Positions 49,818 to 61,754 are shown, numbered from the stretch's first letter. The stretch: 64,000 bases of DNA from Ustilago trichophora (GCA_900323505.1 OOIN01000001.1:806001-870000); one strand, 5' to 3'. Notes: a model not told the origin generated them from the sequence alone. Program-made: numbers and translations.

Positions 49818-52800
49818 CTACTGACTAGAACTGCTATCTCTTGAACCGACACCCTTTCCCAAACCCAACAACAACTCTGCTGCCTGATGATCATCTCCGC
49901 TCTCCCTGACATTTCTCAATGAAGCGCCCTTTTTCTTAGGCGACACCTTTGCCCCTCTTCCCTTGGCGACGACCACCATCTCGTCAGCCTCACTGAAGGA
50001 TTCTTCGAAGAATCCACTATCGTCATGATGTGCGATGAACGGCGAATCAGCACTCCCGTTCCCGGTGGTACTTCGGGGGGTGATGGCAAAGTTGCTCCTA
50101 TCACCCAGAACTCTCGAAGGAGTCGAAGCAGGAAGCGGTAAAGGTTGGCTGAGAGATTCAGCTCTCCAATCTTCGCCGCTGTAGGTACGCGTATGACTAC
50201 CTGCCAATTCCCACTTGTGCTGTCGAGCGAGGTGCTGACGATGACTAGGGTAGTTGGCGCTGATGGAACGGCCGAGTGAAGTGGTAGAGGTGGGAGCGGC
50301 AGGGCTGGCACCGATAGCTCGGAAACGGTCCGAACGGGTGCTGAGCGGAAGACCAGAGTACAGCGCGGTACTGTTGCTCTGAGGCGTAGATGGAGGGATG
50401 ATCATGCTTCGTGATGCGGTGGAAGGGAAGGAGGAGTGCGGGATGAAGGGTCGCGATGTGAGCATGGGGGATGCCATACTGCCGGCAAATTTGGGTGGTG
50501 GCAGAACGGTAGGTTCAGTAGCGGCAGTGAAACCGGTTGAGAGAGCACTTGCTGCCACATCGTCCAGTTGGGCTCTTCTGCGTTTGACCGGTTGAGCAGC
50601 GAGTTTGGCAGAAGCAGACTTGATAGGAGATGGATCAACGTTTTCATCGCCAACTTCAGCTGCAGGTCGCTTGCGAGTAGTGCTAGTGCTACGTTTGGCC
50701 GCGGTAGCATCACCTTTACGTTTGGCTTCCTGCAATCGACGCGTGAGGTCTGTCGCTGACAATGAGCGACGACTGGTCGCTGCAGTTGCAGACTTCGTAC
50801 GCTTCTCCCCATTGTTGGTAGAAGGAGCGCTATCGGCTCTCTCCGATGCGGTCATCCGCTGCATCGCAATGGGAGTAGATTCGTTGGGACGATGCATCGA
50901 CAGCTGTCGTGCACTGACACTGCGCGACAGTGGCGTACCACCAATACTGTTCGGCAGAGCCGAAGTCGAAGCGCGATCTCGTCCCGCTGCCCAATCCAAA
51001 CTCAACTGACGAGCAGGTGCCAGTCCAATCACTACTGAACCTTTCTTCGGTGCACTTCCGATACTATTGGAAGCATCACACGAAGCTTGCTGAACAATCG
51101 CCTGTCGAGCATCGGCACATCCGGGGTCCATGGGAATCACCGCACCGCGATCAACTGTATTCTTAGATGACGCTGCTGCTGCTGCTACCGCTGCTGCTCT
51201 TTCTCGCGCTTCTTGCGCTTTAGCCAAGGCAGCAGCTTGAGCTTTGGCAGCACGACGCTGGGCAATGAGCTTGAGCGTCCGCTCTTCGTCCTCTTCGCTG
51301 TCCCGACGCAGCGGATCGTTGGTGTAGAATGCGTCAGCTTCGCTGCTGGAGGCGCTGCTGCTGGGCATCATTTGGAGCAGACCTTGGCCTTGTTTGCGTT
51401 GCGGGTGAGCGTCAGAGTGCATTGCGATGATCCCTTGCCTCTGCAATGCAGCTGTCAGCTTGGGTGGCAGGCTAGAGGTCAACGATGCTTTGCTGGCGTC
51501 CACGGGCTGGGGCAGAGGAGAGGCTTCCTTGCGCTGGCTCATGTTGCCGATGCTAGCTCGACCGCCCGAAGTGGTCAGCAGGCTCAGACTCGATGTGCTC
51601 GAAGCGCGAGAGAGAAGCTTGCGGGGAGGCAGGATTGTATCAAGCTGCTCTTCTTCCACTTCGCTCGATGCTGCAGCGACCAAGGGTGTGGCGTGATCGG
51701 TAGCAGAGCGTCGCAGCGTCTTGTTTCGTCCACTGAGCACGTCGTCCAACGACAACCGCGGCACGGATCGGTGGCGCGACAGCGAAGACGATTTCTTGGA
51801 TGTCGAAGCTACATCGACAGCGGGCATGGCCTGCTGCACAGGAACAGTGTCCATCTCGACGCGATGGGCAGTGATTCCGACACCTTCGGGTCCGACCGCC
51901 TGACGCAGATCGCGCGCGACTGGACGAGGCGCGATGACCTCCTGCTTGGACAAGCTCGCAAGTGGCACCTCACGCTTGATCTTTTCCAGAGCACCTCGAC
52001 CAGCAAGCCAAGGAGGAATGTTCTCCTTGTTGTTGCTGCTCAGATCCTTGAGCTGTTCCGGGTCAAAGCGCTTGGCAGGGCTGACGACGTTGGCATTCGT
52101 GTTGCCCAAAGGCTTGCGCTGCGATGGCACAACAGGCGGGCGCAATGGCGATTCTTCGACAGCTGGTGTGGCAGTTCCGCTATTGGTGGTACCGGTGGTC
52201 AGTGCGATGCCCGAGCCGCCGTACCTTCCTGATCTCTTCTTTTCGGCCTGTCGCCTGTTCTGGAACCACACTGACACGGCGCTGTAGGTGAGAAACAAAG
52301 CGTAGGAAGGTGGTCAGTATGTTGCTTCGACACATAGACTGGATCTCTGCAATCTTGTTGGAGAAAGTTGAAAGAAAAGAGCTTACCGGACGGACATGCC
52401 AACGCGATTGGCAAGGAAGAGGCGGGTCTCGTGGTCAGGGAATGGGTTCTTTGCGTACACCTGCGCCAGCAAGTTGGCCTCATCCGGGCGCGTTCGCCTT
52501 CTCCTACGGATTTCGTTCTTGGCATCCTCTCCCATCACGCTAGCCGTGCTTTCGAACGAGTCGTCCGCAAGAATGGAAGCGGGAGCTCGCATGTGCGCGT
52601 CTCGATATGTCGGCTCGGCTGCATCGTCCTCCTGATTCTTCTGTGCCAGATTGGAGACGGAGAGCCGGTTGACGTCGATCGCTGGGCTAGGTGATGCAGG
52701 AACGTGCTGATGGTGGTAGGATGGTGCTTCCATCTCGGCGCTATCGTCGGCTGTTGGCTCGTGGCGGTCGCGTCCGTTGTCGTGAACGTGGGCGTGTTCG

Positions 52801-53279
52801 GCGTGCTGGCGCGGGAGCTGGGTGGTATGCAGATGCTCGATCGACATGACGCCGTTGGAAGCTCGCGGCAGGTCGTGCTCAGGCCAGTGCTGGTGTCGGA
52901 AGGCGTCGCGCGAGACGATGGGCGTAGTGACAAGGTGACGCGGGTGAGGACGCGGGCTGCCAGCATGAGAGGCTGGGTCGCTGTGATCGCGAAGCTGATC
53001 TTCAGCGCGTGGTGAGCTGGAACGGTTCTGGAAGAGGGGCGCGTCCTTGTTGATGTAGGACGAAAAGCTGTCCACCGACGCGGCTGCTGGGCTGCTTCGA
53101 GGTTGGAGGTGGTGCTGAGGTGGCGTTTCGGCGTGCAGTTCGCGACCATCTGACTGGGATGAGCCACGATGACGCTGCGTTGTTGGGTCGTGGTGCATGC
53201 TCATGCTCGGGTGAGGATCAGCGTGAAGGGAAGGAGGTAGACGCCTCTCCTCGCTGTCCAAGCCGATACGAGCATCCAT
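49818..53279 (-). CDS. Homeodomain transcription factor (two exons)
   Basis: Exon 1 is 53279-52387, the intron 52386-52282 (105 nt; GTAAGC donor, TACTGAC branch-like site, CTACAG acceptor) and exon 2 52281-49818. Together they give 1118 residues. Splicing joins GMSV-R to AVSVWFQNRRQAEKK and restores a complete homeodomain at about 257-315: RRRRRTRPDEANLLAQVY, the loop NPFPDHETR, and the recognition helix VSVWFQNRRQAEKKR with the invariant Trp, Phe, Asn and Arg. The linker shows no three-residue TALE insertion, so it is a typical homeodomain as in fungal Yox1/Phx1-like regulators. Both flanks are long and disordered: His/Gln/Ser-rich N-terminally, Ala/Ser/Arg-rich C-terminally, with short basic patches. 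A nuclear DNA-binding role is secure; target genes are unknown. Confidence 0.9.
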
Positions 53280-53996
53280 GATGGCAGAAAATGAACGCGC
53301 TGTCGGGTGACGAACGCTGTACGATTGCTAGCTGGTGACGAGGCGAGACACCGTTGGCCTTTGTGCCCACAAGAAAGATCCAGACCGACGAAGCGCGATG
53401 CTACAAGGCCATCTGCAGGCTCAGCTACTTCCCTTACCCAATCGAAAGATCTCTGCAACGTGTCCAACAGCGTGATGAGCACTGCGACGCTATACGATGA
53501 CTACTGGCGAGTAGCTACTTGGTGAAGGGGTATAAGCGATGGTGTAGAGAGGGTAGGAGGATAAGGTGTAGGAGCAAGTAAGCGCGCTGTGAGCAACAGG
53601 ATGTAATGCTGAAGGAAAGGGCTCGCCTCGTACCGTAACTGCTGCTGTACTGTAACTTGCAAGTGTACGTGAGTGAGATTCAAGAGGTTGCACTTACGAA
53701 GGTCGACGTGCCACAGGCTGCTGCCACAAGGAACAGACACGCAGTTGCAGAACAGATGAGTTACGCGTTTTGCTTCGCGAAGAGGCTTTTACCAAAATTG
53801 GCTCAAGCCAAATCAATCCTTCTCCTCTGCTGCTTCTGCTTTTAGTGAGGTGAAAGTGTTGTACTCTCTCTCCCATCAATTCCGACTTGAACCATTTTGT
53901 TTCCTTGCCTCGTTCGTAATTCACGCAGCGTGATTGAAAAGATGCAAGCCCAAGCGTCTCCTGCTTGTCGTGGCTATACTGAACGCAGCCTGCTGA

Positions 53997-53998
<2 letters not shown>

Positions 53999-54037
<39 letters not shown>
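53999..54037. repeat. CT dinucleotide repeat, about 19 units
   Basis: A pure CT run in non-coding DNA, about 720 bp upstream of the homeobox start. Confidence 0.9.
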
Positions 54038-54040
<3 letters not shown>

Positions 54041-54927
54041 CTCTCTTTCGTGTACATATATGGTTCACACGGCTAGAAGAAGTGACCTTCTTCGTACCAT
54101 GTCCGCTCCTTCGGCCCTCATCAGTGCCCGCTATGGGCCTCTAAGCAATCTCAAGTACACGGTCGAATATGCTGGTGCTGCTCAGCGTGCTTCAGGAGGG
54201 GCATGCATCGACTACAAAACGCGCACAAGCAGTACTGTACAAAAGCGTGCCGATATTGCAGCTCCTGCTCCCCCGAAAGAGAGGAGGGAGAGTCGCGATA
54301 TATTTTTATTTTTCTTTTGTGACTGTTTGGTGGTGCAAAAGCGCGCCGCAATTTGGGGGTTTTTTGGCGATTTGGCTGAACCACAAAAAAGGAAAGGACG
54401 AGAATACAACTCCTTCTCGGACTCTCTTGTGCGACTTGCATACAGCCCAGATGACCCCTCCTCTTTCTCTTTGGTCGGTTGGGGAGTGCAGGGGCTAGTG
54501 TAGTGTAGCGTTTGCTGTCAAGGTTGCGCCGCGTTTCAGTGCGTCGAGTCCATCAATCAGGTTGAGCTTGGATAGCAGCTGGGTTTCACCTTTGAACAGA
54601 CTTCACCCCTTGCTTCTTCTGTCCTTGACCGATGGAGGTGATATCCAAGACGACAGTATATGAACGGTGTCAGCCCTTTCCTAGCCTAGTGTTTGCGTTT
54701 GCGAGACGCCCCATCTTCGGTGCAACATCACCGCAGATCGTACTTTTCAGCCTTACGCACAAGTTCAACCGACGCCACGCGAATACGACTTCCCTTTCTC
54801 GATATGAAGAATCACACGTAATCGCACAAAGGCCACGCTTTTGTGCAACGCAAGCGTCTTTCCAGCGATCTTGCTCGACTCTTTCCTCCTTTCTCTTTTT
54901 GTCTCGTCAGCATCTGTGCATGAGATC

Positions 54928-54928
<1 letters not shown>

Positions 54929-54963
<35 letters not shown>
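54929..54963. repeat. Poly-A tract, 35 nt
   Basis: An uninterrupted A run about 920 bp upstream of the SLH1 start. Confidence 0.9.
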
Positions 54964-54964
<1 letters not shown>

Positions 54965-55883
54965 CAGAAGAAAAAGAAAGCGGACAAGACGTCAGGTGGA
55001 GCAAGACACGTCTTTTTCGGAAGAACCGCGCTTCGCTTCGGTATTTTCTGTTGACAGCTGTCCGCGTGGCTTTGGGTTAAAATGGCTTCGTGTAGATGAC
55101 ATTGGTCTGCGCTTCTTCACGCGCCGTGTCGGTGTTGGTCACATGATTCTGAGAAACATGTTGTTTTTCTGGTACCCTTTTGGGTGGATTTTTTACATTT
55201 TGGTTCCTTTTTTTTTATTCCTAAGATTTCTCGGATTGAAATGTGGTCCAAGTTTCTGGTGCACACAAAACCAGCTTCCCGCCCGTCGGAGGCTGCTGGA
55301 CGAACGTCGTGGACGTAGGAAGACAGTATCATTGAGGATTTACAGCAGAGGTTGCGGCAGCAGGGGGTGTTCCTGGATGTCATCTTCGTATGAGAATGGA
55401 AGCAAGGAAAGAGCAGGTAGCCTGTACCAGCGCATCGGTCCTCTTGTCGAAATTGCCCGATCCGACTTCTGCTTGAGCCACACCGCGAGAAGGATTTTTG
55501 AAGTTCAAAGTGTTAGGCTTTCTTCGGTACACAAATGCATGGGAAAAAAGGTGGAGGTTTCTGGAGGCTGAGCCAAAAAAGCTGCGCTGTGACATGCACA
55601 ACTCAGCCTTTTTGGAAGATCCTATGGCAAAGTCATTCTGTCATCAACCACCACCATCACCACCATCGATGACCAACACCTATTCTCAGGCGTGATTGCA
55701 AGCTTAGAAAAAGCTTGAAAGCACTCAAGTGGACGACTAACCGAAAGGGCACGCCAGATTGGGCAGCAGCTCTGCTTCACCTCGTCACACGACCACCTTT
55801 CAAGCACTCTTGTTATTCTCTCGATCCTTCCACACGCTCACTATCTCAGGAGCTCACTATAGACGACCGAATCACAGCCCAAG

Positions 55884-58800
55884 ATGACAATACAGGACCA
55901 TCTGCAGTCGTTCCTGTCGGCAGCTTCCAGCTCGCAGCGCACGCTCGACGTCGACCAACAACTCATAGGTTCGCTTCAAGGCGAGCTCGATTCACTACTT
56001 CGCTCCAGCACCGAACAGCCAAAGAGCACCAACGCTCACCACGGTGGAACAGCTGTCAACGATGTATGGTCCCAGTTCCAACGCTTCGTCTCACTCAATC
56101 GCTCGGTCGAGCAAGCGGGCCAGGATGCCATCGATCACTACCCAGACGAGATGGAAGGTGCAGCAGCTGAGCAGTGGGACGGAATCGACTACCACCCTTC
56201 ACAACACTCGTCACCTGCTGTAGCTGGCCTCGAAGACCACCTTGCCCACCTCACCGCTGCGGATCCACAACTCGCTGAGAGCTTGCGTCAGACTGTCCTG
56301 GAGATGCTCTCCTCACCACGATCAGGCGACGAGATCTCGGCTGAACTCGCCGAGGCTATTGGCTTTGAACATCTCGATCTGGTCGGAAGCGTTGTCAGCG
56401 ATCGTCAGACCGTATTAGCAGCTCTTCAATCCGGTCCAGCCCCATCATCGCATCCGAACGGCGCTACCGACCTCTCGCACCAGGAGCGAATCCAGATCGC
56501 CCTCCCGCACCAGCAACAGCACCACGCTGCATCCTACGACGCTTTCCACCGCGGCAGCCGACCTCATATCCCCGGCTCGCAAGTCGTTGTCCAGACACAA
56601 GAGGAACGCCAACAGGCTCGTCGCTTCAAGAACGACCTGCGCAAGGCAAACCGCCAGAGGCCTGTGGATCCAAGCGAGAGCGTCCGCACCTACACACCCG
56701 AGGAGCTCGAGCGCATTCGCGAGGAAAGTCTTGCCGCCGCTGCCAATCGTCCACTATTCACTGGGACAGCAACCGGTGGCGATGAGGTACGCTACCCGCA
56801 CGTCTTCTCGTCCGGAGCTCAAGGCAATGTCCTCTCCGTCTTTGGTCAGCGTTTCGCCCTTCCTCTTGGCACCGTCCGTGAAGAGAAGCACTTCTACGAA
56901 GAAGTCACCATCCCACCTCCGCGCACGGTGCCCATGCGCACAGACGAGCGCTACATCCCTATCCCGGAGATGGACCCCATCTGTCGAGGCGCCTTTCCCG
57001 GTTACAAAAGTCTCAATCGACTTCAGAGTGCCGTCTACCCTCTTGCGTACAAGACCAACGAAAACTTGCTCGTCTGTGCCCCGACCGGCGCTGGTAAGAC
57101 CGATGTAGCCATGCTTACAGTGATGCGGGCCATCAGTCAGTACGCTCGCAATTTGCAACCCACCGCCGGCAACGCCGCTGAGGGCTTTGACATTCGCAAG
57201 AACGACTTCAAGATCATCTATGTAGCTCCGATGAAAGCGCTGGCCGCCGAAGTCGTACGCAAGTTCAGCAAGCGTCTCCAGTATCTTGGTATCAAGGTTC
57301 GCGAGCTTACCGGTGACATGCAAATGACTCGCCAGGAGATTGCAGAGACGCAGATGATCGTCACCACACCCGAAAAGTGGGATGTCGTAACGCGCAAGCC
57401 CACAGGAGAGGGCGAGCTGGCCACCAAAGTGAGGCTGCTCATCATCGACGAGGTGCATCTGCTTCATGACGAGCGTGGTTCCGTCATTGAAACCATTGTC
57501 GCGCGTACTTTGCGACTCGTCGAATCGAGTCAATCGCTCATCCGTATCGTCGGTCTCTCGGCTACGTTGCCCAACTACGTCGATGTGGCCGACTTCCTTC
57601 GCGTCAACCGCTGGCAGGGTCTCTTCTACTTTGACTCGTCCTTCCGTCCAGTCCCACTCGAGCAGCACTTCCTCGGTGTCAAAGGCAAAGTTGGCTCACA
57701 GCAAGCACGAGCCAACCTGGACAAGGCTTGTTACGAAAAAGTGTCCGAGCTTGTTCAGGCAGGTCACCAGGTCATGGTGTTCGTTCACGCTCGAAAGGAG
57801 ACCGTCAAGACCGCACAGACGCTCCGAGAAATTTTCCGCGACGAAGCCATGGGCGACATCCTGCAAGCCTCGGCTGACGAGAACCCACGCAAGGCTTTCT
57901 TCAAGAAGGAGTTGCAGTCCAGCCGCAACCGCGAGATGAAGGAGCTCTTTGACTCTGGCTTTGGTATCCATCACGCGGGTATGCTGCGTAGCGACCGTAC
58001 ACTCAGCGAGCGCATGTTTGAGGCCGGTGTCACGAGGGTGCTCTGCTGTACTGCCACCCTTGCGTGGGGTGTCAACTTGCCTGCTTACGCCGTCGTGATC
58101 AAGGGTACGGATGTCTACGACTCGTCTGCGGGTAAGTTTGTCGACCTGTCCATCCTTGACGTGCTCCAAATCTTTGGTCGTGCCGGTCGTCCGCAGTACG
58201 AGGACCTAGGTGTGGGCTACATCCTCACGTCTCAAGATCGCCTCTCGCACTATGTCGACGCTATCACTTCGCAGCATCCCATCGAGTCCAAGTTCATTGG
58301 TGGCATGATCGACTCGCTCAACGCCGAAATCTCGCTCGGAACCGTAGCCAGCGTCCGGGATGGTGTCTCGTGGCTTGGCTACACGTACCTGTTCACTCGC
58401 ATGAAGCGCACACCGCTCACGTATGGCATGACGTACGACGAGGTAGCTGACGATCCGCACCTCGGAGCGAAGCGTCAGCAGCTGGTCAACGTTGGCGTCA
58501 AGAAGCTCGTCGAGGCCAAGATGGTCGAGCACGACCCTGTTACAGATCGTCTCAAAGTCACTGACCTTGGTCGCATCGCCGCCAAGTACTACATTGGCTA
58601 TCGCACCATCGAGACATTCAACGAAAGAATGCGCAGCAACATGAGCGAGGCCGATGTGCTTGGTCTGCTCAGTCAAGCTGCCGACTTTGAGCAGATCGTG
58701 CCTCGCGACTCGGAGGAGAAGGAGCTCAAGAAGATGCTCGAAGCAGCCCCATGCGAAGTGTCGGGTGGCATCGAGACGTCTCCTGGGAAAGTCAACATCC

Positions 58801-61754
58801 TGTTGCAAGCTTTCATTTCGAGGACCTTCATCGAGGACTTTGCACTAGTCTCCGACTCGGCTTACGTGGCCCAGAATGCCGGTCGAATCATTCGATCGCT
58901 GCTCGAGATCTCCTTGAGTCGTCGATGGGCACGCACAGCATCAGCGCTTATCTCGATGAGTAAGGCCATCGAGAAACGTATGTGGCCATTTGACCATCCG
59001 CTTCAGCAGTCGCACTTGAACCCAGATACCCTCTATGCTGTGACAGAGCGCGCAGACGACGTCGAAATCGAGGAGCTCGCCGAGATGTCAGCTGCAGACA
59101 TCGCCAAGCTCATTCGTGTCAATGCCAGAATGGGAAGCGCCGTACGACAGGCAGCGCGCAGCTTCCCACGCCTGTCGACTGCTGCATCGCTGCGACCGCT
59201 CAGCCACGATCTGCTACGCATCGATGTGCGTGTCGACCGCAGCTTTGAATGGAGCGAAAGGGACCTTGGACGCTTGCACGGCTTCTACATCTGGGTCGAG
59301 GACGAAGAAGGGTCAGAGATCCTTCAATGGCTCACCCATCTTACTCGTGTCACAGACAGTCACACTTCGAACGTCGCATTCACAATCCCGCTGCGAGACA
59401 CACTGCCATCTGGTCTCAACGTGAGATGGATGTCAGACACCTGGCTCGGCAGCGAGGGTAGCGCGTGGGTCCCCTTCGACGACCTCATCGTCCCTGTCAA
59501 GCCATCCGCCCACGACAATCTTCTGGATCTTCCACTCCTTCCAGTACGATCTGCACTGGAGGACGAGCTTCTCTGCGAAATGTACGCACAGAAGTTCAGC
59601 GCCTTTAACGCGATCCAAACGCAGAGCTTCCACACGCTCATGCACACTTCGGCCAACACGCTTCTCTGCGGACCCACAGCGTCGGGCAAGTCGACCGTCG
59701 CAGCCATGGCGGTCTGGCGACAACTGCAACAGGGCGATGCAAAGTGCATCGTCGTTGTGTACACCAGGCGCGAGTCGCTTGCCTCTGCACTCAAGAGCAC
59801 CATGGTGGCAGCGCTCAAGCAGAAGGGTGTTCAAGTGAAGCGCACGTCGCTGTCGAAGGAGGCGCTGCCGTTCGTACGCAATGACGGGCTGGGAGCGCGA
59901 GTGCTGCTTACCACTTCGAGCACCTTTTTGCGAGCATTGGATGTTCGAGAAGACCTGGTCAACCATGTGTCACTGCTCGTAGCAGAAGACATGCATCTGC
60001 TGGATGCAGGATACGAACTGATGCTGGCCAAGTTCATGTGGTGCTCTGCTCGGGCGGCGCGTGCCGAAGCTTGTCAAGATTCTCCACGTATCGTTGCGAC
60101 AAGCGCCAGCTTGAACGATGCCAGCTCGCTAGCGCAATGGATCGGAGCGGACGAGTTGTCGACGTACAACTTCCACCCCAAGGACCGCCCTTCGATCCTG
60201 TCCACCAGCTTCCAAGCCTTCGACTTGCCCCACTCGAGTGGCTTGCTCAAGGCCATGGTCAAGCCCGCCTTCGACAAGATGAAAGAGTGCCGAGCCAACG
60301 GTCCGGCCATCGTGGTCGTCCCATCCGTCTGGCAATGCTTCACCGTTGCCTCTGATCTCATCACCAAAGCAGCTGCCGAAATGGACACGGACGGCTACCT
60401 TGGCTTGCCATCGGAAGAGATCGAGTCCATTCTCCCGCACATCCTCGACACGTCGCTCCACGAAGCCCTCGTACACGGTATCGGCATCATCCACGAAAAG
60501 ACGGTGCATCAGGATCGAACCCTCATCGAGCACCTTTATGACCAAGGCTTGGTGAAAGTCGTCATCACCTCACGCGACTGTCTCTGGAGTCTCACTCTCA
60601 GGGCGGCACTCGTGGTCGTCATGAGCACGCAGTACGTTCGCATTACCAAAGCGCACAGCACCGGCGTGTCTGATCGCGAGCTGGTCGACTACACCCTGGC
60701 GGAACTGGGTCGTGCTCAAAGCTTAGCCGTACGGGCGGGCACGCTGTCGGATCCCAATCCACCCGGCGAGTGCTTGGTCTTGTGCCAGACGGATAAGGCA
60801 AGCATGCTGGAGAAGATGCTTCAGACGGGGATTCCGCTCCACTCGCTTCTGTTGCAGGATGAGCACCGGGGCGCCCCACTGCTGCCCACCGTGTTGGGCG
60901 AGATCGTGGAAGGGGTTGTGACGAAGGAGGAACAAGTGATGGACGTGCTAAGCTGGACAGTACTCCCCGCCGAGTTGATGCGCAATCCGACGTACTACGA
61001 TTGTGCATCTTCCGATCCTGGCTCCATTGCCGAACGACTGACTCAAGTCGGGGATGAGCTCATCCAGACGTTGCGCAATTTGCGACTGCTCGAAAGGTGT
61101 CCTGTGGATACCAAGAGTGGCAAGGTGGATACGGTGCTAAAGATCACAGATCTCGGAAAAGCCTTGCACCAGCAGCCAGGTTCCACGTTGCTCCACGTCG
61201 TACGATGGTTTACCAATCTATCCAACAAACCGCACCGTGCAGCCAAAGAGATGGACACCTTCATCCCCGCACCTCGAACCCGAGGCGAAAAGGATCCCGT
61301 TGAAGATGTGTCCGAACGAGAGGTGATCGAAGCGACCCTTACCCAAGTCTCGAATGAGTGGAGGAGCGCTTTTCGTCTCTCCTCTTCCAAACTTCAGGAT
61401 GCCGAAGATGGGAAAGCAGAGCAGCAAGAAGGAAAAGGAAAAGAGAAGGAAGAGCAGAAAGATCTGACACACGGCCTCAAACATCGACTGCTACTATGCA
61501 TGTACTTTTCCAAGCTCCAGTTCATCACGCCAAACACGGCCAAGGTGATGGGGATGAGTCGGCGCGCTCGAAAGCGTCACTTGCAGGACCAAGGTGGCCA
61601 AGAAGAGGAAGGGGAGGTTTTGGAGGCGCAGCAGGGCGAATTGACCGATGCGGGGGGAGGATACGAGGGGACGATGGAGAGACTGGAAAAGGATCTAGCT
61701 GAGGTGGTGTTGGCTCTCGTTGGGTCTGTGAGCAGTGTTGGTGGACGAAACTGA
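55884..61754 (+). CDS. SLH1: Slh1/ASCC3-type Ski2-like RNA helicase
   Basis: This encodes 1956 residues. The first helicase cassette is intact: FPGYKSLNRLQSAVYPLAYK, Walker A APTGAGKT (399-406), DEVH (522-525), SATLPNY, and GRAGRP from 765. A winged-helix and a full Sec63 domain follow (about 910-1220), with EADVLGLLSQAADFEQI, GKVNILLQAFISR and SAYVAQNAGRIIRSLLEI. These favour Slh1/ASCC3 over the spliceosomal Brr2. Slh1 is the helicase of the RQT complex that splits collided ribosomes in quality control. The second cassette (from about 1235) keeps a P-loop-like GPTASGKS (1263-1270) but has EDMH where DExH is expected (1368-1371) and GRAQS in place of GRAGR (1609-1613). After the second winged helix (to about 1772) only a charged low-complexity tail remains, so the second Sec63 domain is missing or unrecognisable. 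Confidence 0.88.
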   Translation: MTIQDHLQSFLSAASSSQRTLDVDQQLIGSLQGELDSLLRSSTEQPKSTNAHHGGTAVNDVWSQFQRFVSLNRSVEQAGQDAIDHYPDEMEGAAAEQWDGIDYHPSQHSSPAVAGLEDHLAHLTAADPQLAESLRQTVLEMLSSPRSGDEISAELAEAIGFEHLDLVGSVVSDRQTVLAALQSGPAPSSHPNGATDLSHQERIQIALPHQQQHHAASYDAFHRGSRPHIPGSQVVVQTQEERQQARRFKNDLRKANRQRPVDPSESVRTYTPEELERIREESLAAAANRPLFTGTATGGDEVRYPHVFSSGAQGNVLSVFGQRFALPLGTVREEKHFYEEVTIPPPRTVPMRTDERYIPIPEMDPICRGAFPGYKSLNRLQSAVYPLAYKTNENLLVCAPTGAGKTDVAMLTVMRAISQYARNLQPTAGNAAEGFDIRKNDFKIIYVAPMKALAAEVVRKFSKRLQYLGIKVRELTGDMQMTRQEIAETQMIVTTPEKWDVVTRKPTGEGELATKVRLLIIDEVHLLHDERGSVIETIVARTLRLVESSQSLIRIVGLSATLPNYVDVADFLRVNRWQGLFYFDSSFRPVPLEQHFLGVKGKVGSQQARANLDKACYEKVSELVQAGHQVMVFVHARKETVKTAQTLREIFRDEAMGDILQASADENPRKAFFKKELQSSRNREMKELFDSGFGIHHAGMLRSDRTLSERMFEAGVTRVLCCTATLAWGVNLPAYAVVIKGTDVYDSSAGKFVDLSILDVLQIFGRAGRPQYEDLGVGYILTSQDRLSHYVDAITSQHPIESKFIGGMIDSLNAEISLGTVASVRDGVSWLGYTYLFTRMKRTPLTYGMTYDEVADDPHLGAKRQQLVNVGVKKLVEAKMVEHDPVTDRLKVTDLGRIAAKYYIGYRTIETFNERMRSNMSEADVLGLLSQAADFEQIVPRDSEEKELKKMLEAAPCEVSGGIETSPGKVNILLQAFISRTFIEDFALVSDSAYVAQNAGRIIRSLLEISLSRRWARTASALISMSKAIEKRMWPFDHPLQQSHLNPDTLYAVTERADDVEIEELAEMSAADIAKLIRVNARMGSAVRQAARSFPRLSTAASLRPLSHDLLRIDVRVDRSFEWSERDLGRLHGFYIWVEDEEGSEILQWLTHLTRVTDSHTSNVAFTIPLRDTLPSGLNVRWMSDTWLGSEGSAWVPFDDLIVPVKPSAHDNLLDLPLLPVRSALEDELLCEMYAQKFSAFNAIQTQSFHTLMHTSANTLLCGPTASGKSTVAAMAVWRQLQQGDAKCIVVVYTRRESLASALKSTMVAALKQKGVQVKRTSLSKEALPFVRNDGLGARVLLTTSSTFLRALDVREDLVNHVSLLVAEDMHLLDAGYELMLAKFMWCSARAARAEACQDSPRIVATSASLNDASSLAQWIGADELSTYNFHPKDRPSILSTSFQAFDLPHSSGLLKAMVKPAFDKMKECRANGPAIVVVPSVWQCFTVASDLITKAAAEMDTDGYLGLPSEEIESILPHILDTSLHEALVHGIGIIHEKTVHQDRTLIEHLYDQGLVKVVITSRDCLWSLTLRAALVVVMSTQYVRITKAHSTGVSDRELVDYTLAELGRAQSLAVRAGTLSDPNPPGECLVLCQTDKASMLEKMLQTGIPLHSLLLQDEHRGAPLLPTVLGEIVEGVVTKEEQVMDVLSWTVLPAELMRNPTYYDCASSDPGSIAERLTQVGDELIQTLRNLRLLERCPVDTKSGKVDTVLKITDLGKALHQQPGSTLLHVVRWFTNLSNKPHRAAKEMDTFIPAPRTRGEKDPVEDVSEREVIEATLTQVSNEWRSAFRLSSSKLQDAEDGKAEQQEGKGKEKEEQKDLTHGLKHRLLLCMYFSKLQFITPNTAKVMGMSRRARKRHLQDQGGQEEEGEVLEAQQGELTDAGGGYEGTMERLEKDLAEVVLALVGSVSSVGGRN

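Larger units (their letters stand above)
53280..55883. other. Gene-free region between the divergent homeobox and SLH1 genes
   Basis: About 2.6 kb with a CT repeat (53999-54037), a 35-nt A tract (54929-54963) and no supported coding region. The part next to 53280 is probably the leader and promoter of the homeobox gene, and the part before 55884 that of SLH1. Confidence 0.5.

Noticed and set aside
51213..52232. 339-residue open frame opposite the homeobox gene
   Set aside because: Antisense to a well-supported exon and compositionally biased.
54929..54963. Poly-A tract as the tail of a retroposed gene
   Set aside because: No reading frame, reverse transcriptase remnant or target duplication is visible beside it.
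59536..61754. Assignment of the Ski2-like helicase as Brr2
   Set aside because: The degenerate second cassette recalls Brr2, but the first-cassette entry motif FPGYKSLNRLQS and the Sec63 region fit Slh1/ASCC3 better.
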